A stretch of 8,624 bases of DNA from Rubrobacteraceae bacterium. Lineage in GTDB: Bacteria > Actinomycetota > Rubrobacteria > Rubrobacterales > Rubrobacteraceae. Under the pieces are notes generated by a model. The model saw only the letters and a program-made list of their open reading frames with translations, ran no database searches and was not told the DNA's origin. Shown piece after piece: positions 1 through 4,672 of this stretch. The stretch covers positions 1 through 8,624 of the forward strand of contig JACCSM010000054.1 in NCBI GenBank assembly GCA_013698525.1, given 5' to 3'. Numbering within the stretch: the first letter of the stretch is position 1; each line of letters opens with the position of its first letter. A program made the translations under genes and the position numbers.

Positions 1-342
1 GGCGGGACCGAGATCAGGGAGCACCTCGCGAACGAGCGGACGCTTCTATCGTGGGTGAGGACGGGGATTAGCCTGATCTCGATAGGGCTCGTCGTCGAGA
101 GGGCAGGGGCACTCGTGGATGCCTCCATGAGGGTGGGCTCCACAAGCGCCTCAGAACTCTTCGGGCTGGCGCTGGCCTTGCTCGGAGCACTCACGCTCAT
201 CATAGGTACCATCCAGTTCCTCCGTAACCGGCGCAGGATCTCCACAGGCGAATTCGTCCCCTCGGCGGCTGCCTACCTGATAATAGTTACCGGTAGTCTG
301 GCTTTCGCCACAGTATTCATCATCTACGTGCTGTTGACGTAA
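1..342 (+). CDS. DUF202/YidH-family membrane protein, 5' end missing
   Basis: Small integral membrane protein of the DUF202 (YidH-like) family; its molecular function is not known. The frame is open from the first base of the window, so the true start lies upstream and 113 residues are visible. The first visible residues, through HLANERTLLSWVRTG, match the family signature (a conserved L-A-N-E-R-T, then W-x-R-T) that precedes the first membrane helix. Three hydrophobic segments follow, at about residues 22-34, 52-74 and 90-112 of the visible part, with a basic loop (RNRRR) after the second. A GTG at 55 could be read as a start but falls inside the conserved signature, so it is rejected. The gene ends at a TAA and converges on moaE across 30 bp, in which I see no clear terminator. 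Confidence 0.85.
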   Translation, partial: GGTEIREHLANERTLLSWVRTGISLISIGLVVERAGALVDASMRVGSTSASELFGLALALLGALTLIIGTIQFLRNRRRISTGEFVPSAAAYLIIVTGSLAFATVFIIYVLLT

Positions 343-372
343 CACCCGCCGGAGAGATCCTGAAACCGTAGA

Positions 373-816
373 TCACGGCTTTCCGGACGCCAGCCCCCTG
401 GTTCCGACCTGACTTCCCACCCACACGTATCCGTCCGACCAGACCTCACGCTTCCAGATGGGCACGACCTCCTTTATCCGCTCGATCGCGTAGCGGGACG
501 CTTCGAAGGCCGGCCCGCGGCGCGGCGCGGCGACGACTATGGCGACGCTTGCCTCGCCGGGGTCCACCTTGCCAAGACGATGCAATATCGAGACGTGCCT
601 GACGTCCCAGAGACGTTCTATCTCAGCCCCGATCTCCTCCAGCTTCCTGTCGGCCATAGGGCGGTACGCTTCGTACTCCAGGTACTCGACCGCTGCGCCT
701 TCCGACTCGTCGATCCTCGTCGTGCCTACGAACGTGGCTATAGCCCCGCAGTCAGGGCTCAGGGCGCCCTGGATCAGGGCTCCTACCTCTAACGATTCCT
801 CGACTATGGCGAACAT
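373..816 (-). CDS. moaE: Molybdopterin synthase catalytic subunit MoaE
   Basis: Large subunit of molybdopterin synthase. With thiocarboxylated MoaD it converts cyclic pyranopterin monophosphate to molybdopterin by adding the two dithiolene sulfurs, in the cytoplasm. At 147 residues it has the usual family length. Visible family features are the FVGTTR segment (Arg34), HRLGKVDPGE at 79-88, and IKEVVPIWKRE at 114-124, where Lys115 and Lys122 fit the two catalytic lysines. One departure: the block normally written S-x-H-R before the conserved A-F-E-A reads A-P-R-R here (97-100), so the usual histidine is an arginine. The ATG at 816 directly follows the moaD stop codon (TGAATG junction), so the two are surely co-translated. 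It is the last gene of the minus-strand group. Confidence 0.95.
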   Translation of the reverse strand: MFAIVEESLEVGALIQGALSPDCGAIATFVGTTRIDESEGAAVEYLEYEAYRPMADRKLEEIGAEIERLWDVRHVSILHRLGKVDPGEASVAIVVAAPRRGPAFEASRYAIERIKEVVPIWKREVWSDGYVWVGSQVGTRGLASGKP

Positions 817-1059
817 TCAGCCGCCCGAGACGGGCGGCAGGACTGCCACCTCGTCGCCCGGCGAGACGCCGGCGTCCCCGCGTGCGTACTCGCCGTTGAC
901 GGCGAAGGCCAGCGTGTCGCGCATCGGGGCGAGGTCGGGATGCCTCTCGGCGATTAGAGGCCAGAGCTCAGCGAGGGTCAAGCCGGCTTCTACCGGTAAC
1001 TCGGTCTCGCGGGTGCCGGCCCGGTCGGCCGCGGCGCCGAAGAGTAGCACTTTGATCAT
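817..1059 (-). CDS. moaD: Molybdopterin synthase sulfur-carrier subunit MoaD
   Basis: Ubiquitin-like small subunit of molybdopterin synthase. Its C-terminal glycine is adenylated and thiocarboxylated by a MoeB-type enzyme, then supplies sulfur to the MoaE active site. The 80-residue protein has the expected length, begins with the beta-grasp strand IKVLLFG, contains an FAVNGEYA strand near residues 51-58, and ends PPVSGG, the Gly-Gly tail needed for activation. Its start lies 10 bases after the stop of the lipid kinase gene and its stop abuts the moaE start, so all three are probably on one transcript. The ribosome site is weak: GAG lies close to the ATG and AGGA overlaps the upstream stop, suggesting coupling to the gene before. 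No moaA, moaC or moeB is in view. Confidence 0.95.
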   Translation of the reverse strand: MIKVLLFGAAADRAGTRETELPVEAGLTLAELWPLIAERHPDLAPMRDTLAFAVNGEYARGDAGVSPGDEVAVLPPVSGG

Positions 1060-1069
1060 GATCTCAATT

Positions 1070-1990
1070 CTATCCTGCCGGCTCGGGTACGTAATCGGGT
1101 CCGACTATAACCCTAAGGGCTCGGGGAAGAACAGAAAACCGGGCTGGCTCGTTGCCGATGACCTCGCCGTCGGCGGTAAACTCCAGGCCGGGGGGCTGGG
1201 TCTCGATCCGAATCTCCTTCGCCCGCACGAAGAGCACGCCATCGCTGTCCAGGTAGTTTGACTCCGCCAGCACCGCCGGCGCGAGCTCGAGCAGGGCACC
1301 AATCCCGAGGGTCTCTATGACTACCACGTCGAGGAGGCCGTCCTCAGGGTTGGCCTTCGGGGTGGCTGGCCAGCCACCTCCGGTGTAGCGGCAGTTACCC
1401 ACGGCAATGTTGACCGCCTTCACCTGATGCCCCTCACCGTCGAGGTAGAGCGTAAGCTCGCGCACGTCGAAGTTCCTTGCGACCTCGAGCGAAGCCCGAA
1501 GGTAGGAGAGCTTGCCCCACCGCTGCTTCAGCTCTTCGTCGTTGGCGTCGGAGATCTCCGCCCCCAACCCCCCCGTCGCCACGTTGATGAAGAACCGCTC
1601 GCCAATGCCCTCAGAACGGACCCTCGCCACGTCCAGCCGCCGCTCCCGGTTTTGCCGGATAACGTCCTCCGCGAGATCAGGGTCCTCGGGGATGCACAGC
1701 GTCGCTGCGAGATCGTTGCCTGTCCCGGCGGGCAGGATGCCCAGGGTGACGCCTTCCGGGAAACCGGCCCTGCCGAGCCCGTTCACGACGTCGTTGATAG
1801 TGCCGTCTCCCCCGGCGACGATGAGCAATCCCTCGCGCCACTCCTCAGCCGCCCCTATGGCATCCGCAGGGCCTTCGGTCTCGATCCACTCGACCTCCAT
1901 CCCGTCGAGCTCGTCGCGGATCTCATCCGGATCGTAGGCACCACCACCCGAAGTTGGGTTGCAGATCACCCGTGCTTTCGACTTCTCCAT
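1070..1990 (-). CDS. Diacylglycerol kinase-family lipid kinase (YegS/DgkB type)
   Basis: ATP-dependent lipid kinase, most likely phosphorylating diacylglycerol or a related membrane lipid at the inner face of the membrane. The 306 residues match the roughly 300 usual for the family. In order: the N-terminal nucleotide-binding segment CNPTSGGG (10-17), the diagnostic GGDGT (60-64) within AGGDGTINDVVNGLG, and GILPAGTGNDLA (84-95). The C-terminal half is beta-rich, as in the YegS C-terminal domain, and contains the GNCRYTGGG segment common in these kinases. The ATG at 1990 has GAGGG about 7 bases upstream. It sits 70 bp after the 175-residue gene and 10 bp before moaD; no functional link to molybdopterin is known, so this may be a simple operon. 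The exact lipid cannot be read from sequence; DgkB-like and YegS-like roles are both possible. Confidence 0.9.
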   Translation of the reverse strand: MEKSKARVICNPTSGGGAYDPDEIRDELDGMEVEWIETEGPADAIGAAEEWREGLLIVAGGDGTINDVVNGLGRAGFPEGVTLGILPAGTGNDLAATLCIPEDPDLAEDVIRQNRERRLDVARVRSEGIGERFFINVATGGLGAEISDANDEELKQRWGKLSYLRASLEVARNFDVRELTLYLDGEGHQVKAVNIAVGNCRYTGGGWPATPKANPEDGLLDVVVIETLGIGALLELAPAVLAESNYLDSDGVLFVRAKEIRIETQPPGLEFTADGEVIGNEPARFSVLPRALRVIVGPDYVPEPAG

Positions 1991-2060
1991 GGCGCGCCCT
2001 CTGTCGCCCTTACGACCCTCCTAGTCTACTCGGAAAACCTCCCGACTATGACAGTCCCCT

Positions 2061-2588
2061 CTAAGAGGCGCGACGCATGGGCGAGCCGGGACGCGACACC
2101 CTCTCAGCCGGCAACCAGACCTCGTATTCGTTGTCTAGTTTGACGGCGGCATTTGTGCCATCTCCGGAGACGTAGCGGACCTCCCCGGAACCGAGCGGCG
2201 TCTGTACCCGCTCGCCGACTGAGAGCTCCGTGAGGAACGCCTCCCTGAGCGCCGCAACGTAGGCGAGCGCGAGCGAAGTATCGATGTGCGCCCCCTCGTC
2301 GCGCCGGTCGGCGACCAGGATGCCGGCGATGCGATAGAGGTTCGCGCGGGAGACTTGGGAGATCAGACAAGCCCGAACGGTCTGCCTTACCAACTGCCGC
2401 TCGAACTCCGAGTACTCTTCCTCACTCCTCTTCAGAATGTCCATCACCCTCGGAAACGCCCGACGTAACGCCTCCTCGACCGTCAGCCCGTTGATGCCGC
2501 GCTTGTACACGTGCGGATCCAAACGCTCCTCCTCCCGCCGCCGCGGGACACTGAGCCAATCCTGCCTGATGTTCTTCGTATCTGTCAT
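2061..2588 (-). CDS. Hypothetical protein with C-terminal SH3-like barrel
   Basis: I do not recognise this 175-residue protein. Residues 1-60 are charged and helical, with a cluster of Arg and Glu at 16-22. Residues 60-120 look like two or three helices. Residues 123-166 (starting SVGERVQTPLGSGEVRYV and ending VWLPAERV) resemble small SH3-like barrels with a G-x-x-V-x-T-P-x-G-x-G-x-V pattern and a V-W-x-P-A strand, as in proteins that bind nucleic acid or other proteins. No membrane segment or signal peptide is visible. I chose the ATG at 2588 rather than one 23 codons upstream: the extension would run through the promoter and repeat sequence and adds an unrelated Cys/Arg-rich stretch. A consensus promoter ends 6 bases before this ATG. 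It heads the minus-strand group leading to the lipid kinase and moaDE. Confidence 0.75.
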   Translation of the reverse strand: MTDTKNIRQDWLSVPRRREEERLDPHVYKRGINGLTVEEALRRAFPRVMDILKRSEEEYSEFERQLVRQTVRACLISQVSRANLYRIAGILVADRRDEGAHIDTSLALAYVAALREAFLTELSVGERVQTPLGSGEVRYVSGDGTNAAVKLDNEYEVWLPAERVSRPGSPMRRAS

Positions 2589-2594
2589 GTTGCT

Positions 2595-2623
2595 ATTATA
2601 CCTCACTGAGACTGGTGAGACAA
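2595..2623 (-). promoter_or_regulatory. Sigma-70-type promoter placed for a leaderless mRNA
   Basis: On the minus strand TTGTCT (2618-2623) and a perfect TATAAT (2595-2600) are separated by exactly 17 bp. The ATG of the 175-residue gene begins 7 bases after the -10 box, the usual distance to the transcription start, so the mRNA should begin at or within a base or two of the ATG. GAGG just upstream of the -10 box would not be transcribed. Promoter identity rests on the consensus match; the leaderless start is inferred from spacing. Confidence 0.75.
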
Positions 2624-2632
2624 CACCGAAAC

Positions 2633-2647
2633 GCCTGCAAAGCAGGC
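2633..2647. repeat. Short palindrome in the divergent intergenic region
   Basis: GCCTGC-AAA-GCAGGC is a perfect 6-bp inverted repeat with a 3-bp centre. It lies 9 bp upstream of the -35 box of the minus-strand promoter and overlaps the left GCTGAAAT repeat block by a few bases. It could be an operator for a dimeric regulator or part of the repeat structure around the four-helix-bundle gene. No T-run follows on either strand, so a terminator is unlikely. Confidence 0.4.
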
Positions 2648-2664
2648 ATTTCAGCATTTCAGCT
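2645..2664 (-). repeat. Left inverted GCTGAAAT repeat block
   Basis: Read on the minus strand this contains two perfect tandem copies of GCTGAAAT (2656-2663 and 2648-2655). The 20-base block matches the block at 3064-3083, in opposite orientation, at 18 of 20 positions. The two blocks bracket the four-helix-bundle gene like terminal inverted repeats about 400 bp apart. Confidence 0.75.
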
Positions 2665-2676
2665 AATGAGGGAGTG

Positions 2677-2695
2677 CGGGTAGTCCGATAACCCG
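2677..2695 (+). other. Small hairpin immediately before the four-helix-bundle start
   Basis: CGGGT (2677-2681) and ACCCG (2691-2695) can pair around a 9-base loop, ending one base before the first GTG at 2696. If transcribed, the stem would lie across the usual ribosome-binding position and could limit translation. With only five base pairs this is a weak call. Confidence 0.3.
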
Positions 2696-3061
2696 GTGGT
2701 GAGGGACTTCCCGGAGCTAAAGGTTTGGGAGATGGGACATAGGCTCACCCTGCGTGTCTACGGGGCTACCGGTGAGTTCCCTCGGCAAGAAACCTACGGG
2801 CTTGCGGCCCAACTTCGCCGTTGCTCCGCCTCGATTCCGGCCAACATCGCCGAGGGCTGCGGCAGGAGTGGCGACGCGGAGCTGAACCGCTTTATGTTGA
2901 TCTCGATGGGCTCGGCAAGCGAGCTAGAATACCATCTGCTCCTAGCTCGCGACCTCGGCTACCTGGACCCTCAGCGATACCGGGACCTCTCGCAGAGAAC
3001 CCAAGAGATCAAACGCATGCTCTCGACGTTCATAACCAAGCTACGCTACACCAAGTCCTGA
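2696..3061 (+). CDS. 23S rRNA intervening-sequence-type four-helix-bundle protein
   Basis: Member of the S23/IVP four-helix-bundle family (TIGR02436 type), named for genes inside 23S rRNA intervening sequences but often stand-alone, as here. It is related to the Avd accessory protein of diversity-generating retroelements; these are small basic helical proteins thought to bind nucleic acid, without known catalysis. The 121 residues show the hallmarks: FPELKVWEMGHRL at 5-17, YGLAAQLRRCSASIPANIAEG at 34-54, and SASELEYHLLLARDLGYL at 73-90. GTG codons at 2696 and 2699 are both possible starts; the second gives the usual M-R-D-F opening. No convincing Shine-Dalgarno is visible, and a small hairpin lies just upstream. 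The stop codon falls within the first unit of the right repeat block, and inverted repeats bracket the gene. No rRNA sequence or reverse transcriptase flanks it. Confidence 0.92.
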   Translation: MVRDFPELKVWEMGHRLTLRVYGATGEFPRQETYGLAAQLRRCSASIPANIAEGCGRSGDAELNRFMLISMGSASELEYHLLLARDLGYLDPQRYRDLSQRTQEIKRMLSTFITKLRYTKS

Positions 3062-3096
3062 CAAGCTGAAGTGCTGAAATGCTGACAAGCTCGAAC
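3057..3096 (+). repeat. Right GCTGA-core 8-bp tandem repeat block
   Basis: Five consecutive 8-bp units: CCTGACAA, GCTGAAGT, GCTGAAAT, GCTGACAA, GCTCGAAC (3057-3096). The middle units share GCTGA, and the outer ones are degenerate. CTGACAAGCT occurs at 3058-3067 and again at 3082-3091. Bases 3064-3083 are the inverted partner of the block at 2645-2664. The block includes the stop codon of the four-helix-bundle gene and runs to 20 bp before the next gene. Confidence 0.8.
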
Positions 3097-3109
3097 CTTG
3101 CGCTAAACT
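3082..3109 (+). promoter_or_regulatory. Possible promoter of the diiron enzyme gene, -35 in the repeat
   Basis: CTGACA (3082-3087, five of six to TTGACA) and TAAACT (3104-3109, four of six to TATAAT) lie 16 bp apart. The ATG at 3117 is 8 bases past the -10 box. No Shine-Dalgarno precedes this ATG, which fits a leaderless or nearly leaderless mRNA. The -35 match is supplied by the GCTGACAA repeat unit. The -10 match is mediocre, so this is tentative. Confidence 0.4.
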
Positions 3110-3116
3110 CTAGAAC

Positions 3117-3872
3117 ATGCGATACCAGGCGAGCGGCAAGAATTCGGAAGAGTTTCTCCAAAGACTAAAACGTGAGGTCATCGGGCATCCTGCGCTGACA
3201 CACCCTTTTCTGGAGCGGTTCGGGGAGGGGGATGCTGACGCTGAGGGGATAAGGACGTTTGCGATCCAGTACTACAGGCACGTCAGGGTGAGCCGGTTGT
3301 ACCTGGCTGCTCTTATCTCGAACTGCCGTTACGACGAGAAGCTGCAGCTCGCGCTCGCCGAGGTCCTCTTCGACGAGTACGGCCACCTCGACCCCGAAGA
3401 GACGCATCCCGCCCTGTACAGGCGTTTCCTCGAGGCGCTTGGCATCGGTGAGGAGGAGTGGGAGGAGCCTCCGACGCTACCCGAGATAGAGATGTACATC
3501 ACCACCCACTATGCCCTCTCGGGCCACCCCGATTTCAGGCTCGGGCTCGGTGCTCTCGGGCCCGCCAGCGAGTGGCCCGTGCCTCCGATCTACGCCAAGC
3601 TCTCCGACGGCCTCAGGAAAGCAGCCGGCCTGCCTGATAGAGAACTCGAGATCTTCACCAGCCACGTCACGATGGACGTAACCCACGCCCGCATCATGAT
3701 GGACGCCATAGCACCCTACGCAGGGGACGAGGAAGGCCAACGAAAAGTCCACGAGGGCGCCATGCGCTCGCTCGACGCCCGCTCGGTCATGCTCGACGGT
3801 CTCTACAGGGCCGTCTACAGGCAGCCCGTCCCCATGTTCGACGCTCCCTCCGTCCGGCTTACAGGAGACTGA
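3117..3872 (+). CDS. Heme-oxygenase-like iron-containing redox enzyme (CADD/TenA-fold)
   Basis: All-helical protein of the heme-oxygenase-like diiron oxidase/oxygenase superfamily, the fold of CADD, UndA and the central domain of SznF, related to TenA and PqqC. The 251 residues are close to the usual length. The opening KREVIGHPALTHPFLERF (18-35) and FAIQYYRHVRVSRLYLAAL (48-66) are typical. Probable metal ligands are Glu87 and His97 in DEYGHLDPEETHP, Glu152 in ASEWPVPPIY, and His183, Asp187 and His190 in a clear H-x3-D-x2-H on the last conserved helix; a further carboxylate, perhaps Glu82, is likely. This pattern favours a metal enzyme over a TenA thiaminase, which uses a cysteine. The substrate cannot be predicted. 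The ATG at 3117 has no Shine-Dalgarno. One base separates its stop from the proposed methyltransferase start, so the two are probably coupled. Confidence 0.85.
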   Translation: MRYQASGKNSEEFLQRLKREVIGHPALTHPFLERFGEGDADAEGIRTFAIQYYRHVRVSRLYLAALISNCRYDEKLQLALAEVLFDEYGHLDPEETHPALYRRFLEALGIGEEEWEEPPTLPEIEMYITTHYALSGHPDFRLGLGALGPASEWPVPPIYAKLSDGLRKAAGLPDRELEIFTSHVTMDVTHARIMMDAIAPYAGDEEGQRKVHEGAMRSLDARSVMLDGLYRAVYRQPVPMFDAPSVRLTGD

Positions 3873-3876
3873 GATA
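3863..3876 (+). promoter_or_regulatory. Shine-Dalgarno AGGAG ahead of an ATA codon
   Basis: AGGAG (3863-3867) is followed by 6 bases and then ATA (3874-3876), ideal spacing for initiation. The TGA of the upstream gene (3870-3872) lies between them, giving TGA-G-ATA, the same geometry as the common TGA-G-ATG coupled start. This site decides the proposed start of the methyltransferase. Confidence 0.6.
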
Positions 3877-4629
3877 ACCTCAGGAAGCCCTGATAGGACG
3901 CGGTGGTACGGGGAGGACCTCGCCTACATCCACGACGTCGGCCACGCCGAGTTCGCCCTCAGATCGGCGCCAGGCATACTCGAGATCCTGGGCCATAGCG
4001 GGATACACGATGGCCTCGTTGTCGACCTCGGCTGCGGGAGCGGTTTGTGGGCGTGTGAGCTGATCGACGCCGGATACAGGGTCTTGGGGATCGATATCTC
4101 CGAGGCGATGATCGAGCTCTCGCGCAAAAAGGTACCCGAGGCCGACTTCAGGGTTGGATCTCTGTTCGAGGTCGAAATTCCGCCGTGCGCCGCGGTCACG
4201 GCGATCAGCGAGGTCCTCAACTACCTTTTCGACGCGGAGAACGAGGATCTGAGTCTGGGGCGCCTTTTCCAGCGCGTCCACGACGCGCTTGTCCCCGGCG
4301 GCGTCTTCGTCTTCGACGTGATTGGTCCTGGCCAGGTACCGCCAGGCGACAAGACGAGGGGTTTCAGCGTGGGGGAGGACTGGGCTGTGCTCTCCGAGCG
4401 GGAGGAGGACGTCGAGCGGGGTACGATGGAGCGCCGGATCGTTAGTTTCCGGAAGGCGGGAGAGTACTACAGGCGGGACGACGAAGTCCACCGCGTGCGG
4501 CTGTACGACCCGTCGGGACTGTCCGCAGAACTCGAACGGGCGGGCTTTCGGGTTCGGACGATGAGATCTTACGGTGGCCTTCCGCTGTCGGAGGGCCACG
4601 CCGCCTTCGTCGCGCGCAAACCACTATGA
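3874..4629 (+). CDS. Class I SAM-dependent methyltransferase, apparent ATA start
   Basis: Soluble Rossmann-fold methyltransferase using S-adenosylmethionine. From ATA at 3874 it has 251 residues. Motif I is VVDLGCGSG (49-57), the acidic residue after strand 2 is Asp74 in GIDISEAMIELSRKK, and LVPGGVFVFDVIGPG is the usual post-motif strand and loop. The N-terminal YGEDLAYIHDVGHAEFA stretch looks like real coding sequence. No ATG, GTG or TTG exists in frame between the upstream in-frame stop (3679) and a TTG at 4045, which lies inside motif I and would destroy the SAM site. ATA at 3874 has AGGAG 6 bases upstream. Either AUA is used for initiation or an ATG has been changed to ATA by mutation or sequence error. 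The acceptor is unknown; pairing with the diiron enzyme suggests small-molecule metabolism. Confidence 0.82.
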   Translation: MTSGSPDRTRWYGEDLAYIHDVGHAEFALRSAPGILEILGHSGIHDGLVVDLGCGSGLWACELIDAGYRVLGIDISEAMIELSRKKVPEADFRVGSLFEVEIPPCAAVTAISEVLNYLFDAENEDLSLGRLFQRVHDALVPGGVFVFDVIGPGQVPPGDKTRGFSVGEDWAVLSEREEDVERGTMERRIVSFRKAGEYYRRDDEVHRVRLYDPSGLSAELERAGFRVRTMRSYGGLPLSEGHAAFVARKPL

Positions 4630-4659
4630 GAAGGCGAAGATTACGCCGTGTCGAGCGGG

Positions 4660-4665
4660 TATAAA
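4660..4665 (+). promoter_or_regulatory. Possible -10 box of fpg
   Basis: TATAAA (4660-4665, five of six to consensus) lies 7 bases before the fpg ATG, and no Shine-Dalgarno sits at normal distance. This again has the geometry of a leaderless mRNA. No good -35 hexamer is present; GATTAC at 4639-4644 with a 15-bp spacer is the best candidate and is weak. Confidence 0.4.
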
Positions 4666-4672
4666 TACACGT

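Noticed and set aside
343..372. Bidirectional terminator between the convergent DUF202 and moaE genes
   Set aside because: Only 4-5 bp pairings are possible and no T-run is present.
2571..2599. Plus-strand promoter for the four-helix-bundle gene using TATTAT at 2594-2599
   Set aside because: It is the overlapping complement of the strong minus-strand TATAAT, has no good -35 and lies about 100 bp from the GTG.
2589..2657. Upstream ATG giving a 198-residue version of the minus-strand hypothetical protein
   Set aside because: The extra 23 codons run across the -35/-10 promoter and into the left repeat and read as a Cys/Arg-rich stretch unlike the rest; ATG at 2588 fits the promoter spacing.
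3057..3096. CRISPR array
   Set aside because: Units are 8 bp in direct tandem with no spacers.
2645..3096. Classical insertion sequence or retroelement
   Set aside because: Only the four-helix-bundle protein is encoded; there is no transposase, reverse transcriptase or clear target duplication.
3880..4599. Long minus-strand open frame opposite the methyltransferase, and similar long antisense frames at 6212-6976, 7129-7815, 1427-2143 and 539-1261
   Set aside because: They are shadows of well-supported genes, common in GC-rich DNA, with no recognisable domains and no ribosome sites I could defend.
4045..4629. Methyltransferase starting at TTG 4045
   Set aside because: That TTG encodes the Leu just after motif I, so the protein would lack its SAM-binding loop, and no ribosome site precedes it.
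4574..4672. N-terminal extension of fpg from 4574
   Set aside because: Fpg needs Pro immediately after the initiator Met; the MPELPE start is at 4673 and the extension overlaps the methyltransferase gene.
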